Assembly (NCBI GenBank): GCA_031316115.1
Contig: JALDRC010000006.1
Location: forward strand, 62,001-126,000
Length of the DNA: 64,000 nucleotides
DNA from: Nitrososphaeraceae archaeon
GTDB taxonomy: Archaea; Thermoproteota; Nitrososphaeria; Nitrososphaerales; Nitrososphaeraceae
Reading direction: 5' to 3'
Shown: positions 1-8,660 of the stretch, one piece after another
How positions within the stretch are numbered: position 1 is the first letter of the stretch
Layout: every line of letters starts with the position of its first letter
Program-made: the position numbers and the translations under genes
The notes under the pieces: generated by a model
Told to the model about the DNA's origin: nothing
The model's database searches: none
What the model saw: only the letters and a program-made list of their open reading frames with translations

Positions 1-1163
1 CACGAAAAGGTCAGGAAGGATTTACATTTCTTACTTTAGGTCATGATCCCATAAGCCAGTATTATAAAAATCATCCAGAAGATTATTTTCATGACTTTGA
101 GTTAAACTATATCGACCCCTTTAATCCATTAATCCAGGAAAATCAGGTTTTGTCGATGGCTTTTGATAGACCTATTTCTCTATTTGAATCTAAAAATTTT
201 ACAGAAGTAATAGATAAATTAATTAATAAAAAATTATTAGTTCTAAAAAATGGAAAATATATACCAGATAGCCGAGCTCTTACTGTATTAAGATCCTTTA
301 ATATCAGAGGTACAGGAATAGACGTAGATATCATTTTTAATGAAAAAAAAATTGGTAGTAGAAATCTACCGTATGCTTTAGAGGAACTTCATAAGGATGC
401 AATCTATTTTATAGCTGGAAAAAGATATAAAGTTAATAAATTATCCTTAGATAAAAAATCTCAGCGAAATTTTGCAAATATAGAATTGGTACCTAATAGT
501 TACCCAAATTATACAAAGGCAATTGTGGAAGAAATACCCGTTATTCTGAAGGTGTTTGAAGAGAAATTGGTATTTGGAATTCAGTTAAAATATTGTTTAC
601 TAAAAATCTCAAAAAGAATAATTGGATATTCTAATATAGAAATAGGAAAGGAGATAAATCAAGGAAAGAAAATCTTCTTTGAAGTTCCAGAAATTTTTGA
701 ATACGTTACTAAGGGTTTTATCTTTAGAGTTCCTAAACCTGTAGATGTCCTCAGAGACCAAACGGATAGAGAAATAATAGAAATGAGTGGTTACCATGCC
801 ACAGAACATGTAATCATAGAAGGAAGTTCCATGATAACTGGAGGTGCTTCATATGATTTAGGAGGTATTTCTCTTGGAGATTCGGGAATAATAGTAATTC
901 GAGATGGAAGCATAGGAGGTAATGGTGCAAGTAAAAGTTTGTATGATAGGTTTGAAAAAGCAGTTATACGTGCTCATAGTATAGTAGAGGAATGCCCATG
1001 TGAAGGAGTAGAAGGTTGTCCTAGATGTACTTATTCTTACAGATGTGGAAATAATAATGAGTATTTGCACAAAAAAGCAGCTTTGGAAATCTTTGTCAGA
1101 CTGAAAAATAATGAAAAAGCAGAGATAACAGTTATCGAAAATGTTGGTAAGAATCTAATATGA
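1..1163 (+). CDS. DEAD/DEAH-box helicase, C-terminal part with DUF1998-type domain (5' end outside window)
   Basis: The frame is open from base 3 and the true start lies to the left. The first residues, GRKGQEGFTFLTLGHDP, match the end of a superfamily-2 helicase core (motif VI arginine region) followed by the usual DPI..YY..HPE segment. The C-terminal third (about 780-1110) holds the DUF1998-type region: a four-cysteine cluster CPC...GCPRC...RC (about 993-1047), preceded by GASYDLGGISLGDSG and GGNGASKSLYDRF. Helicases of this build (MrfA/Hrq1 group) unwind DNA, and some act in damage repair; this role is family knowledge, not shown here. The helicase ATPase motifs are not in the window, so activity cannot be judged. 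The frame ends in TGA and a small gene on the other strand follows. Confidence 0.85.
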   Translation, partial: RKGQEGFTFLTLGHDPISQYYKNHPEDYFHDFELNYIDPFNPLIQENQVLSMAFDRPISLFESKNFTEVIDKLINKKLLVLKNGKYIPDSRALTVLRSFNIRGTGIDVDIIFNEKKIGSRNLPYALEELHKDAIYFIAGKRYKVNKLSLDKKSQRNFANIELVPNSYPNYTKAIVEEIPVILKVFEEKLVFGIQLKYCLLKISKRIIGYSNIEIGKEINQGKKIFFEVPEIFEYVTKGFIFRVPKPVDVLRDQTDREIIEMSGYHATEHVIIEGSSMITGGASYDLGGISLGDSGIIVIRDGSIGGNGASKSLYDRFEKAVIRAHSIVEECPCEGVEGCPRCTYSYRCGNNNEYLHKKAALEIFVRLKNNEKAEITVIENVGKNLI

Positions 1164-1244
1164 TAACAAAGATTTCGTAAAAAAATTAAAATGTATTTGC
1201 TTGGAAGAAATAAAAATTATGTAAAGTGTTGTAAGGCTGGATAA

Positions 1245-1463
1245 CTAGGTATTAAACTTGAGAGTATTTTCTAGTGTCGTTTTAGAAGAATCTGTCAAAA
1301 CATCTCCAAGGGTTTCCTTAGTGCTGTCGGTTAGATTTTTTATGACTGGCATGATACCGATTTTATCTGCCCCTTTAATTACACCGGTAAAAAACGTTTC
1401 CCATCCTAAACCAATAATAGCTAAAAATAATACAATTGCGATTATCCATAACATTACTCCCAT
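1245..1463 (-). CDS. Small single-pass membrane protein, unknown function
   Basis: The gene encodes 72 residues. Residues 1-25 form one hydrophobic helix (MGVMLWIIAIVLFLAIIGLGW), followed by a polar, Thr/Lys/Asp-rich tail that could form an amphipathic helix. The layout of one N-terminal helix, an aromatic WETFF patch and a soluble tail recurs in small archaeal membrane proteins, but I cannot name a family with certainty. It converges with the helicase gene upstream. An overlapping frame on the plus strand is less protein-like and is treated as its shadow. The ATG is preceded by an A+T-rich region with no clear Shine-Dalgarno site. Confidence 0.55.
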   Translation of the reverse strand: MGVMLWIIAIVLFLAIIGLGWETFFTGVIKGADKIGIMPVIKNLTDSTKETLGDVLTDSSKTTLENTLKFNT

Positions 1464-1604
1464 ATTATTACATAGTACTTTGTTAAGGTATATTTACACT
1501 ATGTAAGATTTATGCTGTTTTATATTACATTAAATATCTTATATAAAAAAAACATAGTTTTTTTATCGTAATTAATTATATAGTATTTAAAAATTAATTC
1601 TCAA

Positions 1605-1997
1605 ATGAAGATCCAAAAAATTAGCGCAATAACATTAAAAGTTAAAAACATGAAGAAATCCTTCGCTTTTTACTCTCGAATTCCAGGTTTCCAATTATCC
1701 TACGGAAATCCTGAAAGTTTGTTTACTTCATTTGAATTGACGGATCGAACTAATGGATCTGTATCTTTTATAAATTTAGAATTGTCAAAAAAAGTCAATG
1801 ATAAAAATTTTGGAAGAATAATATTTTATTCAGAAAATGTTGATAATCTTTATCGTTTCTTTACACAAGATAAAATTGTATCTAAACTTATAAAAATCAA
1901 AAATGCACCAAATAATGCCAACTGGGGAGAAAGATATTTTCATATCTTAGACCCAGAAGGATATGAACTATCCTTCGCACAACCGTTAAAAAAATAG
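1605..1997 (+). CDS. VOC-superfamily protein (glyoxalase/bleomycin-resistance fold)
   Basis: This 130-residue protein is the size of a single VOC module made of two beta-alpha-beta-beta-beta units. The first unit starts ISAITLKVKNMKKSFAFYSR with the typical V.NM..S..FY..I.GF pattern. The second ends with LDPEGYELSFAQP, where the Glu of GYEL is the usual metal ligand. The first-strand position that is His in many glyoxalases is not His here, so the metal site may be incomplete and the substrate cannot be predicted. Members are small-molecule lyases, dioxygenases or binding proteins. ATG start; the gene stands alone upstream of an insertion sequence. Confidence 0.8.
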   Translation: MKIQKISAITLKVKNMKKSFAFYSRIPGFQLSYGNPESLFTSFELTDRTNGSVSFINLELSKKVNDKNFGRIIFYSENVDNLYRFFTQDKIVSKLIKIKNAPNNANWGERYFHILDPEGYELSFAQPLKK

Positions 1998-2330
1998 ATT
2001 CATTTGTGCTATTATATAGACAGTAGTATGAAAATTAAGATTCAACCTAGCACACATGTCTACTCAGTCAATCTTGTTTGGTTTGTCCCTTTTTGTTGTA
2101 GATGATTGAGAATTAGTATTTCTATTTTCAAATATAGTTTTGAAAATGTATGTTTTACATCAAAAATTTAGTGTCATACTATAAATATATTATTTGTAGG
2201 TAATACTGATCTGGTCGCATTTAGCGAAGAAAATCAATATCCTTATAGTTATCAGGATTTTAATAATATCTATAGAATTGGATTAAATTCTCAAAAATAA
2301 TATTTTATTGTTGTTGTGTATTTTTAGAAG
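1998..2330. other. Gene-free A+T-rich stretch
   Basis: No convincing reading frame. A 16-base string (CAGTCAATCTTGTTT and its preceding T, near 2065-2080) occurs again near 17042-17057. I found no flanking structure that explains this. Confidence 0.4.
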
Positions 2331-2338
2331 TAAAAAAT
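2331..2338. repeat. Target-site duplication, left copy
   Basis: TAAAAAAT directly abuts the left inverted repeat of the IS6-type element and is identical to 3059-3066. Confidence 0.8.
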
Positions 2339-3058
2339 GGCTCTGTTAAGATAAGATAATATTCACCTCCTTTAACCAAAAATTATTGTTATTATTTGTT
2401 ATTACATCGTTATACATAGAAGTAAAGAATTGTATCCAGTTATGAACATGAAATAGATTACATTCAATTTGCTTACAAGGATAGTAATCATCAAATGATT
2501 CAATTCTATCTTTAAAATACTGGTTTGCTCTTTCCATCAAACTTTTTTCTATTGAAGAATGTAGATAGTGTTTTAATTCAATTGCATGACACGCTTCCTC
2601 TCGTACTTGCATGTACACCATCTGTATAGACAGTATGTTTTTTCCATATTTTGTAACTAATGATCTAATGAATTTTTCTGCAACAAGCATGTTTCTCTCT
2701 TCAGAAATATAGATTCCAAGCACCGAAGAGTTAATTGGTTCTATACATATCCATAACCAAAAATGTTGACTACCAATCTGAATAATTGTTTCATCTATAA
2801 TAAAAGCAGTTACTCTTTTTCTTTTGTGAATCTGACAGAACCAAACATCCAATTCCAAACAGAAACATGACTCCTTTTATCATCTCTAAATACTACTAAT
2901 GCTTTAGATGTACTGCGTAGGCTCAAACCAAGAAAGTACAGATAAAGAGAATACATTACAATAAAAGAAGCTGTTCTATTTCTTTCAAATTTGATTTGAT
3001 TCATACGATAAATATAAAGTTCTTAGCTATAGCTGTTTCTGCTTAAGTTAACAGAACC
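2339..3058 (-). mobile_element. IS6-type insertion sequence (720 bp) with terminal inverted repeats
   Basis: The left end reads GGCTCTGTTAAGATAAG and the right end, reverse-complemented, reads GGTTCTGTTAACTTAAG: 14 of 17 positions agree. The GG..CTGTT start is typical of IS6-family ends. The element is bounded by identical 8-bp direct repeats TAAAAAAT (2331-2338 and 3059-3066), the target-site duplication length known for IS6 elements. Inside is one transposase gene on the minus strand that is broken by frameshifts, so the copy is probably immobile without help in trans. Confidence 0.88.
2346..3004 (-). pseudogene. IS6-like DDE transposase, frameshifted
   Basis: The N-terminal part (3004 to about 2812) contains SRS-type HTH text, SLRSTSKALVVFRDDKRSH, and stops after FTKEKE. 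The rest continues in another frame from about 2858 with HKRKRVTAFIIDETIIQIG, which carries the first catalytic Asp. The segment around 2610-2650 is shifted again: the motif HTVYTDG with the second catalytic Asp appears in a different frame from the flanking EACHAIELKHYLHSS and SLMERANQYFKD (catalytic Glu). At least two further indels are needed to restore one frame. All three catalytic acidic residues are still encoded, so the loss of frame looks recent. IS6 transposases normally have about 230 residues, which fits the summed pieces. Confidence 0.85.
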
Positions 3059-3066
3059 TAAAAAAT
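3059..3066. repeat. Target-site duplication, right copy
   Basis: TAAAAAAT directly abuts the right inverted repeat of the IS6-type element and is identical to 2331-2338. Confidence 0.8.
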
Positions 3067-3742
3067 ACAATATCTCGAGAAACCAATAAAAAATATGATC
3101 AGTGTGAGGATGAAACTAAAGAAAAAATTCATTTTGCTAATGTAATGTTATAAATAACTTTAATATAGTTACAATAAATCAGGATTTATTTTTAAGTTTA
3201 TCTAGAATAACTTGTTTTCTCTGTGTTGAGGATATTTTCATGAATTCAGTTCCAGAACAAGATCAAATATGAGAAATGTTATCTCAAAATGATTTTATCA
3301 TAACCTAAGATATTTGGAATTGCGTAAAAGATGCATAGAATAAAGAAAAAATAGAAAATTTATTTTAATTAAGATAAAATTTTTGATAATAGAAACAAGA
3401 ATACAAATTATAAGTTTCTCTACAAATCAAAGATACTTTTTTAATATCTAGATCAATTTTTGATGATAGCTTGATTGAATATCGTATAAACTAAATATGA
3501 TATTTTGTAGATCATGATCTTTTTGCAAAAATTATTTAACAGTTCGGGTTAAAATATGAAAGTTATATATTTTCATCAAGATATACAATACCATCCTTGA
3601 ATAAGTAGATATGTTAATTCAATTATAAATGAATCAGATTCGTTGTTCTCCTTTTTTTGGCTTAATTTCGATATATTTTTTCAATCAAATTCTCTATTTG
3701 TGCTAATTAAAGATCCATAGCAGAATAATGATATTTATTTTA
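3067..3742. other. Gene-free stretch next to the insertion sequence
   Basis: Very A+T-rich, with stops in all frames. I see no gene interrupted by the insertion and no RNA-like structure. Confidence 0.4.
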
Positions 3743-3756
3743 ATCCTTAAAAGGAT
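3743..3756. promoter_or_regulatory. Short perfect palindrome upstream of amrS
   Basis: ATCCTT-AA-AAGGAT lies 27 bases before the TTG start of the radical SAM gene. It overlaps the place where a leaderless archaeal promoter would sit, so it could be an operator. Chance occurrence in A+T-rich DNA is quite possible. Confidence 0.25.
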
Positions 3757-3783
3757 CTTACTCATATAGTAAGAATATACGAA

Positions 3784-4866
3784 TTGCAATTTTCTAATGT
3801 AACCCTAGGAAAGGAAGCTGAACTGTTCAAGATTGTAGGCGATAACAGAATAAAATGCACAGCATGTGCTAGATATTGTCAAATACCAAATGGCAAAATC
3901 GGTTTGTGTGGGGTACGTGGGGTGCTTGATAATAAATTATTTCTATTTTCATATGGAAAGGTTATTTCAGGTAACATTGATCCCATTGAAAAGAAACCTG
4001 TATCACATTATATGCCTGGAACTTCTATTTACTCAATTGCTACTACAGGATGTAATTGGTTATGTAAATATTGTCAGAATTATGATATCTCACAGAGAAG
4101 GAAAATTGAAGGTATTGAACTATCGCCACATGGTGTAATAGAAATGGCAAAAAAATACCGAGTTGAAGGCATTGCTTATACATATAATGAACCATCAATT
4201 TTTATGGAATTTGCAAAAGATTGCGGTGTAGAGGCGCATAAAAATAATATATTTAATATATTCGTGTCTAATGGTTATCTTACCCCTGAATCTATCGATC
4301 TGACTAAGCAATTTTTAGATTGTATAACTGTCGATTTTAAAGGAAGCGGAGAACAAAATTTTGTTAGAAAGTTTATTGGTATTCCTTCTTCTGATCCAAT
4401 TTTTCAAACTATTAAAGAAATTAAAAACTCGACTAAAATCCATATTGAAATAACCGATCTTATTGTACCGGAAGTTGGTGATGATTTATTTGCTGCTAGA
4501 AAATTATGTAAATTCATACATGATGAATTAGGTGATGATACGCCCATTCATTTTCTACGATTTCATCCAGATTATAAAATGATGCAATTTCCATCTACAC
4601 CGACTGAAACCCTTGAAAAACATTATGAGGTTGCCAAAACAGAAGGATTAAAATATGTGTATATTGGTAATGTTCCTGGACACAAACTAGAACACACTTA
4701 TTGTCCAGAGTGTGGAATGATTGTTGTTCAACGTTTAGGATTTGATATTGTTTCATGGAATCTTGATATAAAGAATAGATGTAAAAAATGTTCTTATCCC
4801 ATTGCTATAACTGGGAAACCTAAAAAAATTGGAATAAGAAATAGGTTTAAAATCTTGATGAATTAA
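3784..4866 (+). CDS. amrS: AmmeMemoRadiSam-system radical SAM enzyme (AmrS)
   Basis: The 360-residue protein has the radical SAM cluster C90-x3-C94-x2-C97 (GCNWLCKYC). It is preceded by the characteristic N-terminal cysteine region KCTACARYC...GLCGVRG (Cys25, 28, 32, 42) and followed by YTYNEPSIF and FLRFHPDYKM. A C-terminal zinc ribbon is formed by YCPECG (about 309) and RCKKC (about 341). The start is the TTG at 3784; an in-frame stop lies at 3748 and there is no ATG between. AmrS belongs to the AMMECR1/Memo/AmrS group, whose function is not settled in archaea. Neither AMMECR1 nor Memo is adjacent, so any partner is encoded elsewhere. Four radical SAM features agree, so the family call is firm. 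Confidence 0.93.
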   Translation: MQFSNVTLGKEAELFKIVGDNRIKCTACARYCQIPNGKIGLCGVRGVLDNKLFLFSYGKVISGNIDPIEKKPVSHYMPGTSIYSIATTGCNWLCKYCQNYDISQRRKIEGIELSPHGVIEMAKKYRVEGIAYTYNEPSIFMEFAKDCGVEAHKNNIFNIFVSNGYLTPESIDLTKQFLDCITVDFKGSGEQNFVRKFIGIPSSDPIFQTIKEIKNSTKIHIEITDLIVPEVGDDLFAARKLCKFIHDELGDDTPIHFLRFHPDYKMMQFPSTPTETLEKHYEVAKTEGLKYVYIGNVPGHKLEHTYCPECGMIVVQRLGFDIVSWNLDIKNRCKKCSYPIAITGKPKKIGIRNRFKILMN

Positions 4867-5051
4867 GTCAACTAAGATAATTACAAGAGAATTTGTTATT
4901 CTCCTATCATTGAAGGTGAACTATTTTTGTAGATTATAGGTGCTGAAAAAGTCTCAAAAGATATGAATTTAACACTTACCATAGTAAAATAAGATAGCAC
5001 TATTCATTATAGTATGTAATTTTTAAATAATATGTGTTATTAAATTATTAT

Positions 5052-5309
5052 ATGAGTCAATTAAATAATAATTCAGAGGGAAATCAAAGAATGGATAAGG
5101 AGAATATGTCAAAAACCACTGAATGGGTGGACTTGGTAAGTTCGATTTTCGATCGTCTGACTGGAAAGGAGGCAGTGGTAACTTATGAATTTGATAATCT
5201 TAGAATTAGTATACCTAGAGCTTCAGGTCCTGGAGGTAAAGAATTGGGTTCAGCTGAATGGACAATAAATGGAAAATTAATAATAAAAGCAGAAGCAATT
5301 AATAAGTAA
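5052..5309 (+). CDS. Small conserved-looking protein, unknown function
   Basis: From the ATG at 5052 the product has 85 residues. A GTG at 5034 or an ATG at 5091 are alternatives. The core EWVDLVSSIFDRLTGKEAVV is followed by strands with YEFDNLRISIPRASGPGGKEL and SAEWTINGKLIIKAEA, which suggests a small alpha+beta domain. There is no signal peptide or membrane helix, so it should be cytoplasmic. It is followed after 4 bases by the next gene in the same direction, so the two are probably co-transcribed. I do not recognise a named family. Confidence 0.6.
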   Translation: MSQLNNNSEGNQRMDKENMSKTTEWVDLVSSIFDRLTGKEAVVTYEFDNLRISIPRASGPGGKELGSAEWTINGKLIIKAEAINK

Positions 5310-5313
5310 ATTT

Positions 5314-5979
5314 ATGAATGGAGATTTTTCATTGATAGATTGGCATAATATTGTATCATCAAAAAAAAATGTGCGTTCCAAAAATAATGTATTTGTTGGA
5401 AAAGTAGTAGATAATTATAAAGATGACATCTTGGTTATCAATAATTTAGGGAATATTAAAAAATATAAAATTCCAAAAGCAAAAATAAAAGAATATAATG
5501 GTTCTGAAGTATTATTAAACATTAATTCTGAAGAATTAAAAAAATTTGAAATATTTGATAAAGACCTAGGAATAGTTGATTCAACTATTATGGAATTGTT
5601 TGTTAAAAGTTTGAGTTATGTAACAGGAACAGTTAAAATTGGAATTGATAAAAATTTATCATTAGTTTTTGATAGTTCAGATAATAAGATGAATTTGAAT
5701 ATAATTGATCCGTCTATTTTTGATTTTTCAATAGGCAATATAACCAAAAATAAGTTAACTAGATTTCTATATCTTTTAAAACATACTAAAGTATTCGCCC
5801 ACAATCTTACTGAAAATAATTTAACCTTATCTATTTTAAATAAAAATGAAAATGTATTTACATTAGGGAAAAATGCAAATCCATCATTATCAAAGTTAAT
5901 AACAAGAAGTGACGATATTCAAATTGATAGTCTCAAGAAGTCAATAAAACTTGCATCTGACATAAATAAGGATGAATAA
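5314..5979 (+). CDS. Hypothetical protein with a PRC-barrel-like N-terminal half
   Basis: 221 residues, cytoplasmic by composition. Residues about 25-80 (VFVGKVVDNYKDDILVINN through AKIKEYNGSEVLLNI) resemble a PRC-barrel or DUF2171-like beta domain: short strands with a KYKIPKAKI turn. The C-terminal half is Lys/Asn/Ile-rich without motifs. It starts 4 bases after the preceding small gene, so the pair may be one transcript. The barrel assignment rests on pattern only and no function can be given. Confidence 0.6.
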   Translation: MNGDFSLIDWHNIVSSKKNVRSKNNVFVGKVVDNYKDDILVINNLGNIKKYKIPKAKIKEYNGSEVLLNINSEELKKFEIFDKDLGIVDSTIMELFVKSLSYVTGTVKIGIDKNLSLVFDSSDNKMNLNIIDPSIFDFSIGNITKNKLTRFLYLLKHTKVFAHNLTENNLTLSILNKNENVFTLGKNANPSLSKLITRSDDIQIDSLKKSIKLASDINKDE

Positions 5980-6264
5980 TTAGAAAGTTAATAAATATAA
6001 CTTTTTAGCAGATTTTTGATTTAAAATTTGTTCCAAATATAAAAATCAATCACGAGACTAGATTTTTATTAATTACTATTATGTTCTTTCTTTATTTATT
6101 ATTGGATTTATTAGAATTTTTTTAATTTGTGCTAATCCTAGTTTTTAGAATAATATTAATTATAGATAAATTTGTTTATGGAATAAGAATTAAATAATAA
6201 CTAGATTAACTAGCTTAGCATATCAATTATTAAGCACATATTGGTTATATAAATTAGCATTTAT

Positions 6265-7878
6265 TTAATTAATCCTACTTATATACCAATTAATTTTCTT
6301 TTCTAAGAAATCTAATTGTGATTCATTAAACTTACCTTTTCTATGTAACATATTTATATCTCTCTGAATTTTCTCTAGTTGTTTTATACATTCTTCTCTA
6401 TTGTTTTTGGATAAAACTTCATAGGTATAATCAATATTTGATAAATGTCTTTTAAAAAATCTTTTTGATTTTTCTTTGTATAACCACCCTCCGATGGTGG
6501 AAATTAACCCTATTGCCACAGAAGTTAAGATTATTATCATTTCCGTAAAAATGGCTCCTTTAAAATTTGCAGTTAGAGTGCCATAACCTGTTATATTAAA
6601 TTTTAGAGGATTTTCATATGTATTATTATTCATAGACCAAAAATCGAATTCATATCCTCTTTCAGGATCTGCTTTACATTCAATTTGCGAGTATACAGGT
6701 ACCGTTATAAATTCTCCAGTTTTTAAAACTGTATCATTACATAAGACGATTCCGGAATCGGCTGGACTAATATCTATAAATAATTTTGTAATTAATTCAT
6801 CTATATTACCATCTATCGCTATTATTCCATTTGAAATAGTATCAGTCATGTAAGTGATATTTGTAAGTGGATCTATTGTCATTTTGCTTGCTATTAGCGG
6901 TAATGTAACTTTTGAGGTAATATTGAAAAGAAGATCGTTTGTTATAGAAGAACTTAGGACAGGTTTTAGAGAAATATTTTTGATAACATTATTTGTTTTA
7001 CCATCAATTATGCTTATAGTTTTATTTTGGGAGTTATGGACGTAGACTTTGTTTGTTTTAGGGTTAACAATAATCCCAATTGGATTTTCTCCTACTTTTA
7101 TATTAGCTTCTACTTTATCTGTGTATCCGTTAATAACGCTAATAGAATCAGACAAGAAATTTGAAACGTATATTGTATTAGACAGAATGTTAAATCCTAA
7201 CATTGAAGGTCTGGATCCAACTGGAATTTTTGAGAGAAGTTTGTTTGTAGCACCATCTATTACAGTTATACTATTGTTTCCCAAATCTGAAATATACACT
7301 TTATTTGTCTGAGGGTTTACTACAATATCATACGGTAAAGAAGTATAGTTTAATGTCTCTGTTACTTGATTTTCAATAGCATCAACAACTGTAATAGTTC
7401 CAGAATTAAGATTTGATACATATAACCAATTTGTAGCTAGATTTATTCCTATTCCGACAGGAGATTTTCCGACATCTAATTTTGTGATTACTCGATCGGT
7501 AAATCCGTCGATTACAGAAACAGTATCTGATCCTCTATTTGTTGAATAAACTCTATTTGTGAACGGATTTATTTCCAAATCATAAGGAGAATTATCTACC
7601 TCTATATTAGATTGGACTGCTGAACTGTCAATATCTATAACTGAAATGGTATTTGAATATTCATTCGCTACATAAATTTTACCGGCTACTGGATTTATAG
7701 CAATTCCAATAGGGAAACTTCCTGCATGTATTATAGGTTCGGATTTTAATGAGATATGCTTTTGTGGTTCTTGAGAAAGGGTTTCAGGTTCTTGAGCTGA
7801 AATATTATTAGTTAAGACAAATATAAGAAAGAGAACCAATACAGAAAGAGAACAAAAAAGTGAGGACCTACTAGTCAA
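6265..7878 (-). CDS. Seven-bladed YVTN-type beta-propeller surface protein with membrane anchor
   Basis: 537 residues. Residues about 6-28 form a signal peptide (SLFCSLSVLVLFLIFVLTNN). The ectodomain has seven YVTN-like repeats of about 42 residues, each ending like IYVANEYSNTISVID, LYVSNLNSGTITVVD or VYISDLGNNSITVID, enough for one closed propeller. After it comes a short Ig/InlB-like segment (YEFDFWSMNNNTYENPL) and a transmembrane helix (MIIILTSVAIGLISTIGGWLY, about 450-470). A basic cytoplasmic tail of about 60 residues (KEKSKRFFKRHL...) follows. Such proteins sit on the archaeal cell surface; ligands are unknown. The internal tail makes a purely structural role less certain, but this is inference. 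Confidence 0.88.
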   Translation of the reverse strand: MTSRSSLFCSLSVLVLFLIFVLTNNISAQEPETLSQEPQKHISLKSEPIIHAGSFPIGIAINPVAGKIYVANEYSNTISVIDIDSSAVQSNIEVDNSPYDLEINPFTNRVYSTNRGSDTVSVIDGFTDRVITKLDVGKSPVGIGINLATNWLYVSNLNSGTITVVDAIENQVTETLNYTSLPYDIVVNPQTNKVYISDLGNNSITVIDGATNKLLSKIPVGSRPSMLGFNILSNTIYVSNFLSDSISVINGYTDKVEANIKVGENPIGIIVNPKTNKVYVHNSQNKTISIIDGKTNNVIKNISLKPVLSSSITNDLLFNITSKVTLPLIASKMTIDPLTNITYMTDTISNGIIAIDGNIDELITKLFIDISPADSGIVLCNDTVLKTGEFITVPVYSQIECKADPERGYEFDFWSMNNNTYENPLKFNITGYGTLTANFKGAIFTEMIIILTSVAIGLISTIGGWLYKEKSKRFFKRHLSNIDYTYEVLSKNNREECIKQLEKIQRDINMLHRKGKFNESQLDFLEKKINWYISRIN

Positions 7879-8203
7879 ATATGGAATTTATGATGATGCG
7901 ATATAAAAATTTACATTTATTCTCTAAATTTAAAATACCGCTTAAATAAAATTTTAATTCAAGTAACAAATAACTATATCATATATAAATTCTAGCATTT
8001 TTTGATTTATTTTTTAATATAAATAAAAATGGAGTTACTATCCACTTGAAGAAAAAAGATATATCATTAAGATAACATAGTTATATCCTATCTATGGTTT
8101 GTTGTTGACAACTAAATTATTTATTATAATAATGTTTTCCTATCATTAGAGCATCTTTCAGAGGTTGATTTATATCCTTTGTTGACCATATTAGTTATAG
8201 ATC
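7879..8203. other. Divergent intergenic region
   Basis: This region lies between two divergently transcribed genes for secreted proteins, so both promoters must be here. It is A+T-rich throughout and I cannot pick single TATA boxes with confidence. Confidence 0.4.
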
Positions 8204-8593
8204 TTGAAGCATTTCCAAGGTTTTCTTATTATTACATTGATATTATCATTCATTCTTCCAAGCTTTTCTCTTATCCCATTGAATGCTTCAAAGGATTCAG
8301 AAGATATTTTTCCAACACCCGATAATGACAATTCCTTTGGTTCTCTAAGCAGAATGTTGGCAATAGAAGATGAAATTGGTGATGATGAAAAAGGAACAAC
8401 AGATGAGGAAATGAGCGATACAAGTGATGATGAAAAAGGAACAACAGATGAGGAAATGAGCGATACAAGTGATGATGAAAAAGGAACAACAGATGAGGAA
8501 ATGAGCGATACAAGTGATGATGAAAAAGGAACAACAGATGAGGAAATGAGCGATACAAGTGATGATGAAAAAGGAACAACAGATGAGGATTAA
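8204..8593 (+). CDS. Secreted acidic protein made of a 15-residue tandem repeat
   Basis: 129 residues from a TTG start. Residues 5-24 form a signal peptide (QGFLIITLILSFILPSFSLI). A short linker is followed by four exact copies and one partial copy of DDEKGTTDEEMSDTS (residues about 60-129). The repeat region is highly acidic, with no Cys and no aromatic residues, and is surely disordered. Such acid tails can bind cations or act as a surface spacer; no enzymatic role is likely. The exact identity of the repeats at DNA level means the copy number can change by slippage. Confidence 0.7.
   Translation: MKHFQGFLIITLILSFILPSFSLIPLNASKDSEDIFPTPDNDNSFGSLSRMLAIEDEIGDDEKGTTDEEMSDTSDDEKGTTDEEMSDTSDDEKGTTDEEMSDTSDDEKGTTDEEMSDTSDDEKGTTDED
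8381..8590 (+). repeat. 45-bp tandem repeat, four perfect copies plus 30 bp
   Basis: The unit begins GATGATGAAAAAGGAACAAC and repeats at 8381, 8426, 8471, 8516 and 8561, the last cut off by the stop codon. No substitutions are seen between the full copies. The unit length is a multiple of three, so changes in copy number keep the frame. Confidence 0.95.
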
Positions 8594-8660
8594 TAGTGCT
8601 AAACCTCGAAGTACATTAATTTCGGTTAATACAATTATAGAAATTCTGAAAGATCTATAA

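Noticed and set aside
1258-1506. 82-codon plus-strand frame opposite the small membrane-protein gene
   Set aside because: It mirrors the minus-strand gene, which has the better membrane-protein layout.
8271-8579. 102-codon minus-strand frame rich in FHHHLYRSFPHLL
   Set aside because: It is the complement of the 45-bp repeat in the secreted acidic protein and is long only because the repeat lacks stops on that strand.
8381-8590. Possible CRISPR-like array
   Set aside because: The repeats are directly adjacent without spacers and encode an in-frame peptide repeat.
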